Positions 23,025-34,243 of a stretch of DNA of 64,000 bases are shown in pieces (the first letter of the stretch is position 1; every line of letters begins with the position of its first letter). The position numbers and the translations under genes were made by a program. Source of the stretch: Trifolium pratense (lineage: Eukaryota; Streptophyta; Magnoliopsida; Fabales; Fabaceae); assembly GCF_020283565.1 (NCBI RefSeq), contig NC_060059.1, positions 11,415,501-11,479,500 on the forward strand, written 5' to 3'. The notes beneath the pieces were generated by a model. The model was not told the origin of the DNA and did no database searches. It was given only the letters and a program-made list of their open reading frames with translations.

Positions 23025-23212
23025 AGGAAAATGCTAAACAGTGCCCCCGGGGCACTAGTTAAGGATACAAATATAGAAGTTTTATCTCGTAAATTGCGTA
23101 TTCAATGTTTTAATGAAGTGAAAAATTATTCTCTCTCATCATTAACTTTATCATTTGTTTTCTTTTTTAGTATGCTTAACTAGTGCCCTAGGGGCACTGT
23201 TTAGCATGACCC
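23025..23212. mobile_element. MITE with GTGCCCCCGGGGCAC termini, copy 2
   Basis: 188 bp. The inverted ends GGAAAATGCTAAACAGTGCCCC and, read inward, GGGTCATGCTAAACAGTGCCCC contain a GC palindrome. A perfect 9-bp duplication ATATTTATA flanks it (23016-23024 and 23213-23221), which indicates Mutator-type transposition. Confidence 0.85.
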
Positions 23213-23765
23213 ATATTTATAATATACTAACTTTTTACTTCTTTATTCTTCACAATACTCAATATGACACTTAAAATTAATATCAATTAATATCCACTTT
23301 GGCATAGCAATTTCCATATGAAAAAGTGTGAACAATTTTCATACTATAAAAATTAATTAACCAAACGGCCTCCTGAATAAAAAAAGCTACTCCCAATTGA
23401 AATTATTCTTGAGATTTTGTGGTCAAGTGCATATTTATGTTTTTGTTGATGCAACTCCAAACTTAGAAACTCTAAAAGACATCATGATTCACCTTGCAAG
23501 CATTAGGAACATATTCAAATGGAGAATCAAACACACACTATGTGTGGTGAGATTTTAATGGAAAACTTATGTTACTATCAATACAAAAAGTGATACTCAG
23601 CAGAGACAATATTATTCTTTGGTAATTGAATATTTATTATCCCATCCAAAGTTGGAGGAATTATTTCATAGTATTAGACAAAGAGTGAAATTGAAGCATG
23701 TTTTCTTGCAAATATTTCAAAACTAAAGATATGTGTGTGCATATATATGATTTTCCGTATGAATG

Positions 23766-23928
23766 ACAGATACTTCTCGGATTAGGCGTATTCGGTCTCC
23801 GACACGTATCGGTGTCGGACATCGATGATTATGTTGAATTATATCATTTTTTAAATTATTATCGTTGTCGATGTGTCTGCATTTGTACCGTGTCTGGTGT
23901 CTGTAACTGTGTATGTGCTTCATAATAA
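23766..23928 (+). repeat. Dispersed GACAC-rich repeat, copy 1
   Basis: Runs from ACTTCTCGGATTAGGCGT through TCTCCGACACG to GTGTCTGGTGTCTG and GTGCTTCATA. Related copies lie at about 40930-41078, 41145-41287 and (inverted) 43976-44138. Confidence 0.6.
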
Positions 23929-23929
23929 C

Positions 23930-24380
23930 GAATCGTTTGAAAAAACTAAATTTAAACCTTGATTAAAACAATTATTGTTTAGATTTTAATTATCTCCCGA
24001 CCGAACTCTGAATTATTAGAGTCTGTTTCTCTTGAGAGCCAAATGCTTAAAAAAAAATGTATATCAATTTTAAAAAAAAAGACATAATATTACCCCATAA
24101 AGGTTAAAGTTGCATTAACCAAAACAGAGAAGTTTTGTACCATTACCAAGTTTCATAGAACTTTGGCATACATCAGCCATAGTAAGCTGGTATTTGAGAA
24201 AATTACAAAAAAGAAAAGAAAAAGACTATTGTTACATACACTTAGTTTCAACTAAATAGGACACTCAATAAAAAGAAGGGGTGTCCCAAACTTAACCAAA
24301 TTAGAGCTCCATCATAAATATATATACTTCTATTATGGAGTATACATGACCCTAGCTCTTTTGGAGTTTTATTAATTAGT
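23930..24380. other. 3' flank of the second glutaredoxin gene
   Basis: AT-rich; includes the likely 3' UTR (minus strand) from 24385 downward. No other gene seen. Confidence 0.35.
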
Positions 24381-24385
24381 TATTA

Positions 24386-24694
24386 CTAGAACCAAATGGC
24401 TCTAGCAGCCATGAGCATTTGTTTGAGAGAACCATCAACATGAAGAGAAATCACATCTTTTGATGACCCTACAAATTTTCCACCAATGAAAACTGCTGGA
24501 ACTGAAGGGTTACATCCAAGACTCCTTAAAGCCCTTTCCATTTCTCTTCCATATGGTTCATTGTCAAGCTCATGCACTGCAGGACTTGCTCCTAGCTCAT
24601 AGAACAATTGTGTTATGCTATGACACATGTAGCATGAACTCTTTGTGAATATAACTGCAGCTTTCTTTGATGCCAAATCCTTCACTCTATCCAT
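24386..24694 (-). CDS. CC-type (ROXY) glutaredoxin, CYMC active site
   Basis: Single-exon 102-aa glutaredoxin. I start it at the ATG at 24694 (MDRVKDLASKK), which matches the usual N-terminus of the class; an in-frame upstream ATG (24721) would add nine residues of unlikely sequence. The active site is C-Y-M-C at residues 21-24, so the second cysteine of the CC signature is replaced by tyrosine while both ends of the dithiol site remain. VPAVFIGG (65-72) and GSSKDVISLH carry the glutathione-binding elements. The C-terminus AARAIWF resembles the ALWL motif used for TGA/TOPLESS contact. The core promoter has a clear TATA box with a SINE just upstream. Confidence 0.93.
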   Translation of the reverse strand: MDRVKDLASKKAAVIFTKSSCYMCHSITQLFYELGASPAVHELDNEPYGREMERALRSLGCNPSVPAVFIGGKFVGSSKDVISLHVDGSLKQMLMAARAIWF

Positions 24695-24804
24695 TACTAC
24701 TACTTCAAATTCAATAATCAACTTTTGCTTAGTAAGAGTATAGAAAAGCTTGTGTAAATGTGTTATGTTTTTTGCTTGATGGAATTTGAGATTTCATCAC
24801 CTCT

Positions 24805-24812
24805 TATTTATA
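24805..24812 (-). promoter_or_regulatory. TATA box of the second glutaredoxin gene
   Basis: CTATAAATAAG on the minus strand, about 110 bp upstream of the chosen ATG. Confidence 0.65.
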
Positions 24813-24843
24813 GTGGTTGGTGAAGATATTGGATTACATTAAA

Positions 24844-25020
24844 AAAAAAAAAAAAATCACCACGGTATCCGGCCTAATGTACCGTCTAATCTGTTTCGGA
24901 GGTCAGTTTTGGTATCAAGTGGTCCTAGCCCCCTTCCGATCGCAGTTGCGGGAGATTGAACTGTGTCCTCCCTACCAAATTCAGCGTCAATCATCACTGG
25001 ACCAACTAACGATTGGTTGT
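24844..25020 (-). mobile_element. SINE inserted upstream of the glutaredoxin TATA box
   Basis: 177 bp, minus strand. The A tail appears as the A/T junction at the left, and the body contains ATTGAACTGTGTCC/TATCAAGTGGTCC-type blocks. Flanked by 11-bp duplications ATTACATTAAA (24833-24843) and ATTGCATTAAA (25021-25031) with one mismatch. A related fragment with AGTTCTGGCAAGTGG and CTCCCGATCTCGCAGTTGC lies at about 31797-31862. Confidence 0.7.
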
Positions 25021-25031
25021 ATTGCATTAAA

Positions 25032-26750
25032 TTGTATATTCTAGTAACTAGTAAAGTATGGAGAAAATAATTATACTTAAAATGGATATAGGAAAAATAC
25101 ATAAAGTTCCTTAAGATATTTGTTTGGATAAGGGAAATTCAAATTCTTTCTACTGATCCTTTGGTGACTATGTCTATGAACATGAACAAGCATCTAGAAT
25201 CACACTATTTGAGTGATATAATTGAAATCAATTGGAGTGGGGATGAGAGCAATCAATGAAAGGAATAAGAACAATATAATGTAAATAATAATTTATTAAT
25301 TAATCTTTCGGTCTTGGTTCACAGCATCAATCAAATTATTATTCTAATGTTAATTTATGCAAACTTCTTCTCTAAGGTAGAAGGCACAAAACAATGTTGC
25401 GTTGTCATTACAACATGTCAAAAGAATGGAATTTTATATCCAATTAGAATTAGAATTAGCATTGTTATGTTTATGTATGCAAATGCAAAAGTCAGAGGCC
25501 ATGAAAGAGCTCCATGTGTCATATATGTCTTGTTATTCACAAGGTAACCATACTTCAAAGTCATGGCAATGCTAACCATAAACTAGAGATGTCAACGAGG
25601 CCGGCACAATGGAGAGTGTTGGCTACTCTCCGTCTCCGCCCCTCAAATGTTCCTTGTCTCCGTTCTCCATCACATGAAAATTTTCTCCTCCATTTTTACC
25701 ATGCATACAATCAAGGGCCGCGACTCTTAGAGACTCGTCAACATGGGAAAAAAATATATAAATTTTACATTATTTACTATAGAAATGAATTTCAACCAAC
25801 TTGAGATTTTTTAGCAATGATAGAAATCAGAGTAATGTGATCATGAGTGTTATTTTATTTTAATTTTTGTTTTTAAAAGGGCAAAAATAACTAAAAGAGA
25901 TGATATTTGCAATATATTGTACATTTATAAAATAATATTGTAATATTCTCGAGGACGGGGAAATTTTGTACGACGGAGGGCATGATCTTTGTTTTCATCA
26001 TCAAATTTCCTTCAATAGGATCTCATGTGGCCGTCCTCCTGGGAAAATAACTCCACAGGTAGAGTTCCAAATAGGGCGGTCTCTATAAGATCCTGACATA
26101 GACAAATTAACAACCATATCATCAACACATTTATTTACAAAAAAAGAAAAATATAATTATGAAAAATGCAAAAATAAAATAAAAGAAGAAAAGGAAAATC
26201 ATGATTAATTGATTCCACTTCCTTCCTATAGAGGTGATCGATATGTTCTTATCATCAATTACGTTGGTATTCCCTTTGATTCTAAATGTGAGGATGATGT
26301 GTAGAAAGATAAGTGTTGATCCAAAGTCTTTCAACTTTCTTCTCACTTTGGTCCTAGCTAGCATCAGATTCATGGAATATAAAACAGTGCAAGGTAGACA
26401 ATCCTATGTGTAAATATGGCCCTTTGGGGTATAGAAAGGATCCTTAGCTACTACCCTAAGCACAAGGGTTTTGAAAATAATAGTTCCACAATTGAAATCT
26501 ACGCCGCAATATCAATGTGTTATATGTGACCGTAATTGAGATCACTTCACAATTTGCACATGATTCTCTACATTATCATACTATCATAGATTATGATCAC
26601 AAAAACTTTGGTCGGCACCAATAACAAAGGCAAGAATTAAATTTAGGGATCAAATCTAAAGTATAAATTTTTTAAGAGAAATAAGTTATCTCATTTCACT
26701 AATAATAATAAAATAAAATAGATACATGTTAGAATATCTTGAAGATACGG
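25032..26750. other. Intergenic spacer
   Basis: No gene recognised. A GC-richer patch with CCGTCTCCGCCCC (about 25625) and GAGGACGGGG (about 25950) may be the ends of a degenerate element. Confidence 0.3.
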
Positions 26751-26779
26751 AAAAAATCAGTTAAAGATGGAGCCTCCCT

Positions 26780-27440
26780 AGCAAAGCTTTTGTTTTTAAG
26801 AAGTCAAAGAAATATATATTAAATAAAAATAGGCACAACGAATGCCTAAAGGAAAGAGTACAAAAACATGATCCAACATATAAGAACGAAGTTCAACCCA
26901 CCGCAAGCCCTATACAAGCGAATGGGTTGGACAACCACGAATTTAAGTCATAACAAAAACCTTTTTTCTTAGCTTTCAACCACCACCAAATGTTGATTTT
27001 CATGTTGTAAACCAAACTAGTAGCAGAAATCTCTTTGCGATTAAAAAGTCTATTATTACGTTCTTTACAAATAAACCAAACAGTCGCTACCCGGATTGCT
27101 TGAAAGCAACTTCTTGAGAATTTGCGGAAATCGTGCGCCCCACAAAACTGACAAGCCCAAGCAATAGCATTATCAGAAAAGACGCAAGGGATCCCTAACC
27201 ACAAAATTATGCTGAACCACGCCGCACCAAAAACGGGACAATTCAAGAATAAATGGTTCATATCCTCCACTACATTACACCTGGCTGAGCACAAAGTAGA
27301 ATCATTACGGAGACACCCACGAGCAAATAAGTTTGACTTTATAGGAAGCCCATCACACAAAAAACGCCACGCAAAAATAGATACTTTCGACGGAACAATC
27401 TTATTCCAAATGAGAATCCAAAGTTAATATCATTGTAATT
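26780..27440 (-). pseudogene. LINE (L1-like) 3' fragment, reverse-transcriptase zinc-binding domain
   Basis: The frame (26893-27360, extendable upstream through WNKIVPSKVSIFAWRFL) encodes the zf-RVT domain at the C-terminus of plant LINE polyproteins: CDGLPIKSNLFARG, C-x-x-C...H-L-F-L-x-C (CSARCNVVEDMNHLFLNC), then a W-rich region. Upstream RT and endonuclease sequence are absent, so this is a 5'-truncated copy. It lies in minus orientation. Confidence 0.75.
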
Positions 27441-27776
27441 TTGTATTGGGAAAAAAACTAATGATAGTAAGGTTCTATTTAACAAATAAATATGAGAAAT
27501 TCATGCATGGATACTCTCTTAACACCTCACTCTTACATACAACCGATTAATTGCGGTGCCGGCTAACTACCGGGGCACCCAGCTCTATGAGCAGAGCCAC
27601 ATATTTTTGCAAGGCCGCGTAAAAATGAAGTAGGAGTAGTATATGAATGACCCTTTATTAATATATATTTTGTACACACTTAAGCTTTTCTAGATTAATT
27701 ATTCCTCTCAAGAACTCTCTTCTTCCTTTGTTTTTTTCTTCTGGAAAGAATAAGTGTCATGAATTAAATGAATGCA

Positions 27777-27862
<86 letters not shown>

Positions 27863-28160
27863 ATCCCTCCATTTTTAAAGAATTAGAGTAAGAGACCATA
27901 TATGTTGGTTTAAAGTTCAGATAAAAAAAGTAAGTTAAATATCACTGGTGATTGTTACTTGTTACTTGCATTTGATTTATTGATTTAAATGTGACTTTTT
28001 TTGTTATTTACATAGATGACTGTTTTTTATATTATTAGTAATAATTTATTTATAATTGAAATAAAGGATAATTATTTTCTTTAAAAAAAATTGTTTTTTT
28101 TATAGGGATCTATTATTTATATTAGAGTTGGACCTCCAATTCGATCGGGACTGCCCTGAT
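27441..28160. other. AT-rich spacer with a long AT microsatellite
   Basis: No gene seen. Contains the (TA)n run listed separately. Confidence 0.35.
27779..27859. repeat. (TA)n microsatellite
   Basis: About 40 uninterrupted TA units. Confidence 0.95.
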
Positions 28161-28162
28161 TA

Positions 28163-29070
28163 ATTGATAAGTTTATTTCTAGCAAATAACTTATAGTTAA
28201 AAATGGATAAGCAACTTGATTGATTTTGTGTTATTCGGTAAAGTTAGTGGTTAATTAAACTATATTATAAATATGAAATTACATAAAAAATATATGTTTA
28301 ATTAATAGTTAACTTTTTTAATATGATAGGGGTAAAATTGAGAGAAAATTGATAATATATTAGCTTATAATGGATAAGCTACTTGACTTTGTAGTATGAT
28401 CTCTAAAGTTAGTGATTAAATTAGATTATAAATATGAAAATGACAAAAAAAAAAGTGTAATTAATATTTAACTTTTCCAAGATGATAGGGGTATAATTTG
28501 GAGAAAAAAATGATAAGATAGTACTCCCTCCGTTACTTTTTATTTGTCGTTTTAGAAGGAAAAAAAATTGTTTCAAATTATTTTTCGTTTTGATAATTTA
28601 AGGTTATATTTTGTCGATTATACTCATTGTCAATTACTCTTATCTTTTTCAATAAAACTAATTAATGCTATATATTTGGAAAACTATTTTTTTTTTGGTA
28701 CATAACATATTAAATTTGTTTTTTGTATTTACATAATATATTAAATTTATTGGAAAGAGAAAATGTGTGCAAGAAAAATATGAATGTATTGGTATATTAA
28801 AATTAGGGTATAATAGGAAGATAATGTGCAAATCTTAATTTAATCTTTTTTTTTCTTTCTAAAACGACAAATAAAAAGGAACATAGTAGCTTATAATAAC
28901 GAATAAACTACATGATTGAATTTGTCATATAATTAGGTAAAGTGGTTAGCTAGATTATAAATATGAAAATGACATGAAAAATATGTTTAACTAATTATAC
29001 TCCACTTAATAGGTGTAAAATTGAGAGAGAAATGACAAGATATAGTAAAAAAAATATTATAAGCTGTTTT
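28163..29070 (+). repeat. Three tandem copies of a ~180-bp AT-rich unit, split by a MITE
   Basis: Units at about 28190-28368, 28369-28521 and 28889-29065 share TGGATAAGC(A)ACTTGATT, AGATTATAAATATGAAA, GATAGGGGTA(A)AATTG and GAGAGAAA. The MITE at 28524-28886 separates the second and third. Confidence 0.7.
28524..28886. mobile_element. Stowaway-like MITE
   Basis: 363 bp. The left end CTCCCTCCGTTACTTTTTAT and the right end read inward CTATGTTCCTTTTTAT both run into TTGTCGTTTTAGAA. TA duplications lie at 28522-28523 and 28887-28888. The neighbouring repeat units show the uninterrupted site. Confidence 0.85.
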
Positions 29071-29099
29071 TGTGAGAGAAAAAATGATCAAACAAATCT

Positions 29100-29650
29100 T
29101 CTTTTATCATGAGTTTACGAGGGATTTGCATCCTCTTCAATTTTCCCTCATATTTTCTCTTATTTTTCTTAATCTAAGTGTTGGTAAATTACAAAGAATA
29201 AAAAGAAGAGAAAATCAACCTTTAGATTAAAAAAAAATACGAGAAAAAATTGGAGATGATTCAAATCCGTTTACAAGCTATACACTCAAAATCTGACACT
29301 GCTTACCACACATAAGAATTTCAATAAACTCAATATTTTTTTTACTTTTTCTAATAAGACCAATATTTTTTGTTAAAAAAAAAACTCAGTATTTCATATA
29401 AATCATTATATATTAATTTTCCAAATAGATACTATTGTTGGGTTTCAATTATAAGTGGTTAAGTCTCAAGTCGACTATGAATCGGGAAAAAGATGGACTG
29501 TTAACATATGTGACCCACTAACCTAATGTCTTAAGTTTTTGGGTGAAGATGCGGTATGTCACTCTCTTGGTAGTCCCAGAGCATTTAACTCGATATTTTT
29601 TCCGAACTTCCTTAAACTTACAACAAGTGATATCAGAACCGTGGTTTATG
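29100..29650 (+). mobile_element. Spacer with a TRIM/LTR-like remnant
   Basis: TTGGGTTTCAATTATAAGTGG...CATATGTGACCCAC...AAGTGATATCAGAACC (29435-29632) has the look of a small LTR element; the last motif resembles a decayed Met-tRNA primer-binding site. No duplication was found. Confidence 0.35.
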
Positions 29651-29722
29651 TGACTCCCCCAACAACTACCTCTTATATATTATCATAAAATAATGAGTTT
29701 GTGCTCCATAATATTTATTTAT

Positions 29723-30120
29723 GAGTCAGGATCCGTTGACACCAACTAGTTTGACACCAAATGTTACACCTCTCAATAACGTTTTAACCGATATAAATTT
29801 TATAAAATCCACCGTTGGATTGAAAGTTTACATCATATAGATCATTTGTGTAAAATTTCAAATAAATCCAAAATCATTTGATATGTTATTGAGATACATC
29901 AAAATTAACGGTTTTTGTATTTTTTTAAATGTCGTTAATCTTTATGTGTCTCAATAGCATATCAAATGATTTTGGATTTGTCTGAAATTTTACACAAATG
30001 ATCTATATGATGTAAACTTTCAATCCAACGGTGGATTTTATAAAATTTATATCGGTTAAAACGTTATTGAGAGGTGTAACATTTGGTGTCAAACTAGTTG
30101 GTGTCAACGGATCCTGACTC
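29723..30120. mobile_element. Fold-back Mutator-type MITE, copy 1
   Basis: 398 bp and almost entirely palindromic, with arms of about 180 bp. The left end GAGTCAGGATCCGTTGACACC is mirrored exactly at the right end. A perfect 9-bp duplication TTTATTTAT flanks it (29714-29722 and 30121-30129). It shares AAAATCCACCGTTGGATTGA and ATCATATAGATCAT with the element at 46859. Confidence 0.9.
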
Positions 30121-30129
30121 TTTATTTAT

Positions 30130-32920
30130 ATATGAGTTTTATTTTCCCAACTAATTAATTAATTTTTTTTATATCAGAGAAGCTAAAAACTCACTAATTA
30201 ATTATTTATATTAAAGAATCTAATCAAAATTAGACTCTATAATTTTTGAAAAATAACAGTGGTTCAAAACTCATTGCAAATGTTGAATATGCACTCTATT
30301 ATGTTCTATTTAATCAATAATGGTCTCAACTTCTATAGGGTATAAATTCCTTGTCGAACTGTTCCTGTTGTTCATGTTTACTTTGAGAGAATCCTTCTTC
30401 CATATTCGATAGATTTAGAATTCTACCTGATCAGTATTCACTTTTGACCCCTTGCCTAGCTAATTCGATCTAGTTGATTTTGGCCATATATCACTTTAGA
30501 ATCATAAAATACTCCCAATATTATTTCTTCATATGTTATTTGTTAATTTAAATTTTTTGACAGAATGTTATTTGTTAATATTGTTTATGAGGTTATTTGT
30601 TAATATTAACTCAATGTGTGTTTGCTTCATAAGTTGTGGAATTATATTGAAATTAGGTTGAATGGTCAAATTTCTTCATATGTTATTTATTTGTCAAACC
30701 ATTGCACCATAGTGCGGTATTTATTTGATTTAGGTTGAATGATCCAACTCAATTCAGGATATATATTCAATCAATGATTTTATTATCGTCAATAGATCCA
30801 GAAACAACCCTACAGACTCATGAGAAAAAATTATTATCAAACGGTTCGACTTTAAATTTGATCTTATAAACTTATACGTTAAAAATAATTACTATGAACC
30901 GATGGTTTGACCTTGCTAAACATAATCTAAAGTGCCTAATAGACATTTGATCACCCAACACCTCATTTTTTTTACAGACAAAATGAAAAAATCATTATAA
31001 ACTCACACGCGAGTGAAAGAGCTTGGGTTTGAACCCCGATCATGACGTCCGCCCTAACAAAGACATTTTTTGTCGATTGAATTATGACTTGTGAACAACA
31101 CCTCTTTTAGTTAATTAATTAAATTAATATATTTTTAGTCCCTCCAACAATACTAGTATTAATCAGAGAATCTTCACATTATAGAGGTAATCCAAAAAAA
31201 AAACATTTACAAAGGATAAACCAAAATTCGCCTCCTTTACGAGAGTAAAATCCCACAAAGTAATAGATTGTTTCAAAGGAATAGATCGACAACTTGAAGG
31301 AAGAATCTATAGAAAGTTACGTTTTTAAGAATATGGTATGATTAAATGGACCCGTTTTCAATGTTTAGTCGAATTGAATGAAATGAGAATAATTAAAAGA
31401 TCCTTCACATTACGTATAGGCATTCTATGAGACAATGACTAAAGTTATGAAATTAACTGAGGTTTTTTTTTTTCTTTCTTCTTTTTCTTTTCTATAATAA
31501 TCAAAACGGGCTTATAGTGAATAATCTAACTAAAGTCTGTTAGTCTAGATTATTTTTAGAGATTTCTATCCGACGCATAAGTTGATTTGTATTTATTTAG
31601 AACAGTGAAAATCAATCTCATAGTACAACTAGGGTTGAGCATTGGTCGAGTTTGGGCCGAAAATTGTCAAACGATAAAAACCGGAACCTCTTAATTTGTT
31701 CGAGTGTCTAGTTATACGGATGACCGTGACAGGTTTAACAGGTTAAATTGAAACTTTGTTGCTACATTTTTTTTGTTTTACTTTCACCATCAGTTTAATC
31801 AGGTTCGAGGGTTAGTTCTGGCAAGTGGTTTCAGCTCCCTCCCGATCTCGCAGTTGCTACATTTAAAGTTCCATTGATCCATAAATTTATATTTTTCAAA
31901 TAATTCAACACCTAATTAATACATAGAACAATAAAAGATAGAAGAACTTGATAAACAACAAAGAGGGTTAGATACAATCACTTTGTTTGAAATTTGTAGA
32001 AATTAAAATAGACCTAGAATATTAGATTTATATTTTACACCTATTTCTTCACATATTACAAGGTTATAACATTTCTCTCATCTATCAAAGATGGATAAAT
32101 TAAGCGATAGAGGGGTGGGGGCACTTGAAATCGAGAAAAAAAAAGTTGCATCTTAGTAATTGTTCGGTCGGTTTCGATTATAAAACATTACATTGAAATT
32201 TTTTGTCTACTTTATGTATGTGAGATTTTTAACTCATCATTCTCTTTAAAAGTCAGCGTACATTCACAACAAATTTCACTCTATCAGCGTCAACTCAGTG
32301 GTAGCATACTAGTGTTTTCTTCTTTGATGATTTTACTCGCTATTAATATTGTGTACAAGTTTTTTAATCCAACATATATGAACTCTTTTTGTGTGTCACG
32401 TGTGATTTTTTCTTAAAATCTTATCATCTCAGTGCAATGTTTGTTTTCTCGTCTTAATACGTTTAGTTCAAGTTTTCATATCAATTTCAATCAATTAATA
32501 ATTCAACTAATAAATAGGTCAAATATTGCATATACAAAGACATGAATATCCTATTCACTTTTTTTTTTCTTTTCTTTTTATACTTCCTCTGTCCTAAATC
32601 TTTGGTTCTTTTAGAATTTTGTACATAAATTAAGAAATAACAAATATTAATATGTTAAGTCAATTATACCATTACATTATTAAAAAAGAGAAAAAATCAT
32701 TTAATAAATTTTTTTTAAGGGTACAAATGGTAAAACATAATTTATTATACATTGATTTCTTGAAAGAATCAGAGTTTTGGGACAAAAGCAAAGGACCAAA
32801 GATTAAAGACGAAGAGAGTTATATTTTTTTTAGTCGGGGAAGGTAGTTAATTTTTAACAATGTTAAATTTGTGATTTAAGCCACTAGACTACGAAAAAAA
32901 TAATAATAAGAGACCGTAAT
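30130..32920. other. AT-rich gene desert
   Basis: No gene recognised over 2.8 kb. Contents noted are a short A-tail insertion (30548-30564) and a SINE fragment (31797-31862). Confidence 0.35.
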
Positions 32921-33414
32921 TATTTAAACACAGCATGAAAATTGCTTTTGCCCCCCCCATTGTTTCCTCCAAGGCCCCCCAAAGTGACCATTTTGACCCT
33001 ATAAATGCGTTTGGACTCTAGAATCCGAAATTTGTTTGTTATGGTCCATACAATCCGAAATCAGTTTAAACAAGCAATTGGCTGGTTATGCCTGCCTTGT
33101 ACGTGATGTTTTGCCCAGGAAAACCTGGGTACGGACTGTACAATCCGAACGTCCTTATTTTTAACGGTTTTGGAGTATGGAAGCCGAAACTTGTTTGATA
33201 TGGACCATACAATCCGAAACCAGTTTAAACAAGCCATTGGCTGGCTATGCCTGACTTGTACATCGTTGATGATTTGCCCAGGAAAACTTGATTTTGGACT
33301 GTACAATCCGAAATGCTTTGATTTTTAAAATTTTGCATCAATTCGGATTCTACCAACCGGAAACGCTCATATTCGGTGTGTAGGATCCGAATTGAGTCTA
33401 TATAGCCTATATTT

Positions 33415-33823
33415 CAGAAGTTGCACTTTCATAACCACTTGGACACTCAATTGGGAGCTTTGGAGCCAGGGCGATTTTTTTGGCGTATCAGAGACTTGAA
33501 AGCAACGTTTATTCACTCAAAGAGGGGCGCAATACTCAATCGGAGTCATACAAGAGGTAATAAGCACTTTAAACCGTTAATTTTTCCAATTTTCATGGTT
33601 TTATGATCGCAGTCGCGTTTGGCTCATACAATCCGAACCCATTTCGGATCCCACATGCCAAACTGGACAGCTTTTTGAAATTTATTGTGATAGGTAGGGT
33701 TTGTGATGGCCGAACCTCCGTTTGAAATGAAACCGAACATCGATGAACCCGACATTGCACAACCTAATGTAGTTGAACCCGCAAAAGAGCAAATTCCGAA
33801 CATGCATAATGTTGGCCTGTAAA
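33415..33823 (+). pseudogene. Gene-like fragment inside the non-autonomous MULE
   Basis: An open stretch at 33421-33606 is followed by a possible donor (AGAGGTAATAAG at about 33552). A second short frame from ATG 33706 (MAEPPFEMKPNIDEPD...) ends at a stop near 33820. Codon use and base composition differ from the repeat-rich flanks. I recognise no domain; it could be a captured host exon or the remains of the element's own 5' gene region. Confidence 0.35.
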
Positions 33824-34048
33824 ACTGTAAAAAATTTCTGCAGAAAACTTGATTTTGGACTGTACACTCCAAACCTGTAATTTTAGTGACCATTTCGGTT
33901 CGCAGGATCCAAACCTGTGATTTTCGTGACTATTTCGGTTCGCAGGATCCAAACCTGTGATTTTTGTGACCATTTCGGTTCGCAGAATCCGAACATAATT
34001 GGTTTTGGATTGTAGACTCCAAACCAACGTATAAGCACAATTTTCGCC

Positions 34049-34076
34049 CCCCCCCCCCCCCCCCCAAAAAAAACGT
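34049..34076. repeat. Poly-C/poly-A homopolymer junction
   Basis: About 20 C followed by 8 A inside the non-autonomous MULE. Exact length is uncertain in any assembly. Confidence 0.6.
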
Positions 34077-34243
34077 GTTCCCATCTATAATTGGCTTGTT
34101 TCGGATCCCACGAACCACACATAATATATTTCGGATCCTAGGATCCATAGCTTCCTAAACCCCCCAAATTCAAGGTTATTTTGGGATTTTTGAGGGGTTT
34201 AAGAGAAACATGGGGGGCGAAAAAAGCAATTTTCACACCGCAT

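Larger units (their letters stand above)
32937..34234. mobile_element. Non-autonomous MULE
   Basis: 1,298 bp. The ends GAAAATTGCTTTTGCCCCCC and, read inward from the right, GAAAATTGCTTTTTTCGCCCCCC are inverted repeats. The 9-bp duplications ACACAGCAT (32928-32936) and ACACCGCAT (34235-34243) differ by one base. The interior holds dozens of ATCCGAA/TTCGGAT words, a ~159-bp tandem duplication (about 33031-33348) and three 40-bp repeats (33869-33988). A gene-like stretch occupies 33400-33820. No transposase. Confidence 0.85.

Noticed and set aside
24694..24721. Longer N-terminus for the CYMC glutaredoxin
   Set aside because: The nine extra residues do not fit the family, and the internal ATG starts at the conserved MDRV position.
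33883..34148. Gly- and Lys-rich minus-strand frames over the poly-C tract
   Set aside because: Three frames are open together because of a homopolymer and 40-bp repeats; not coding.
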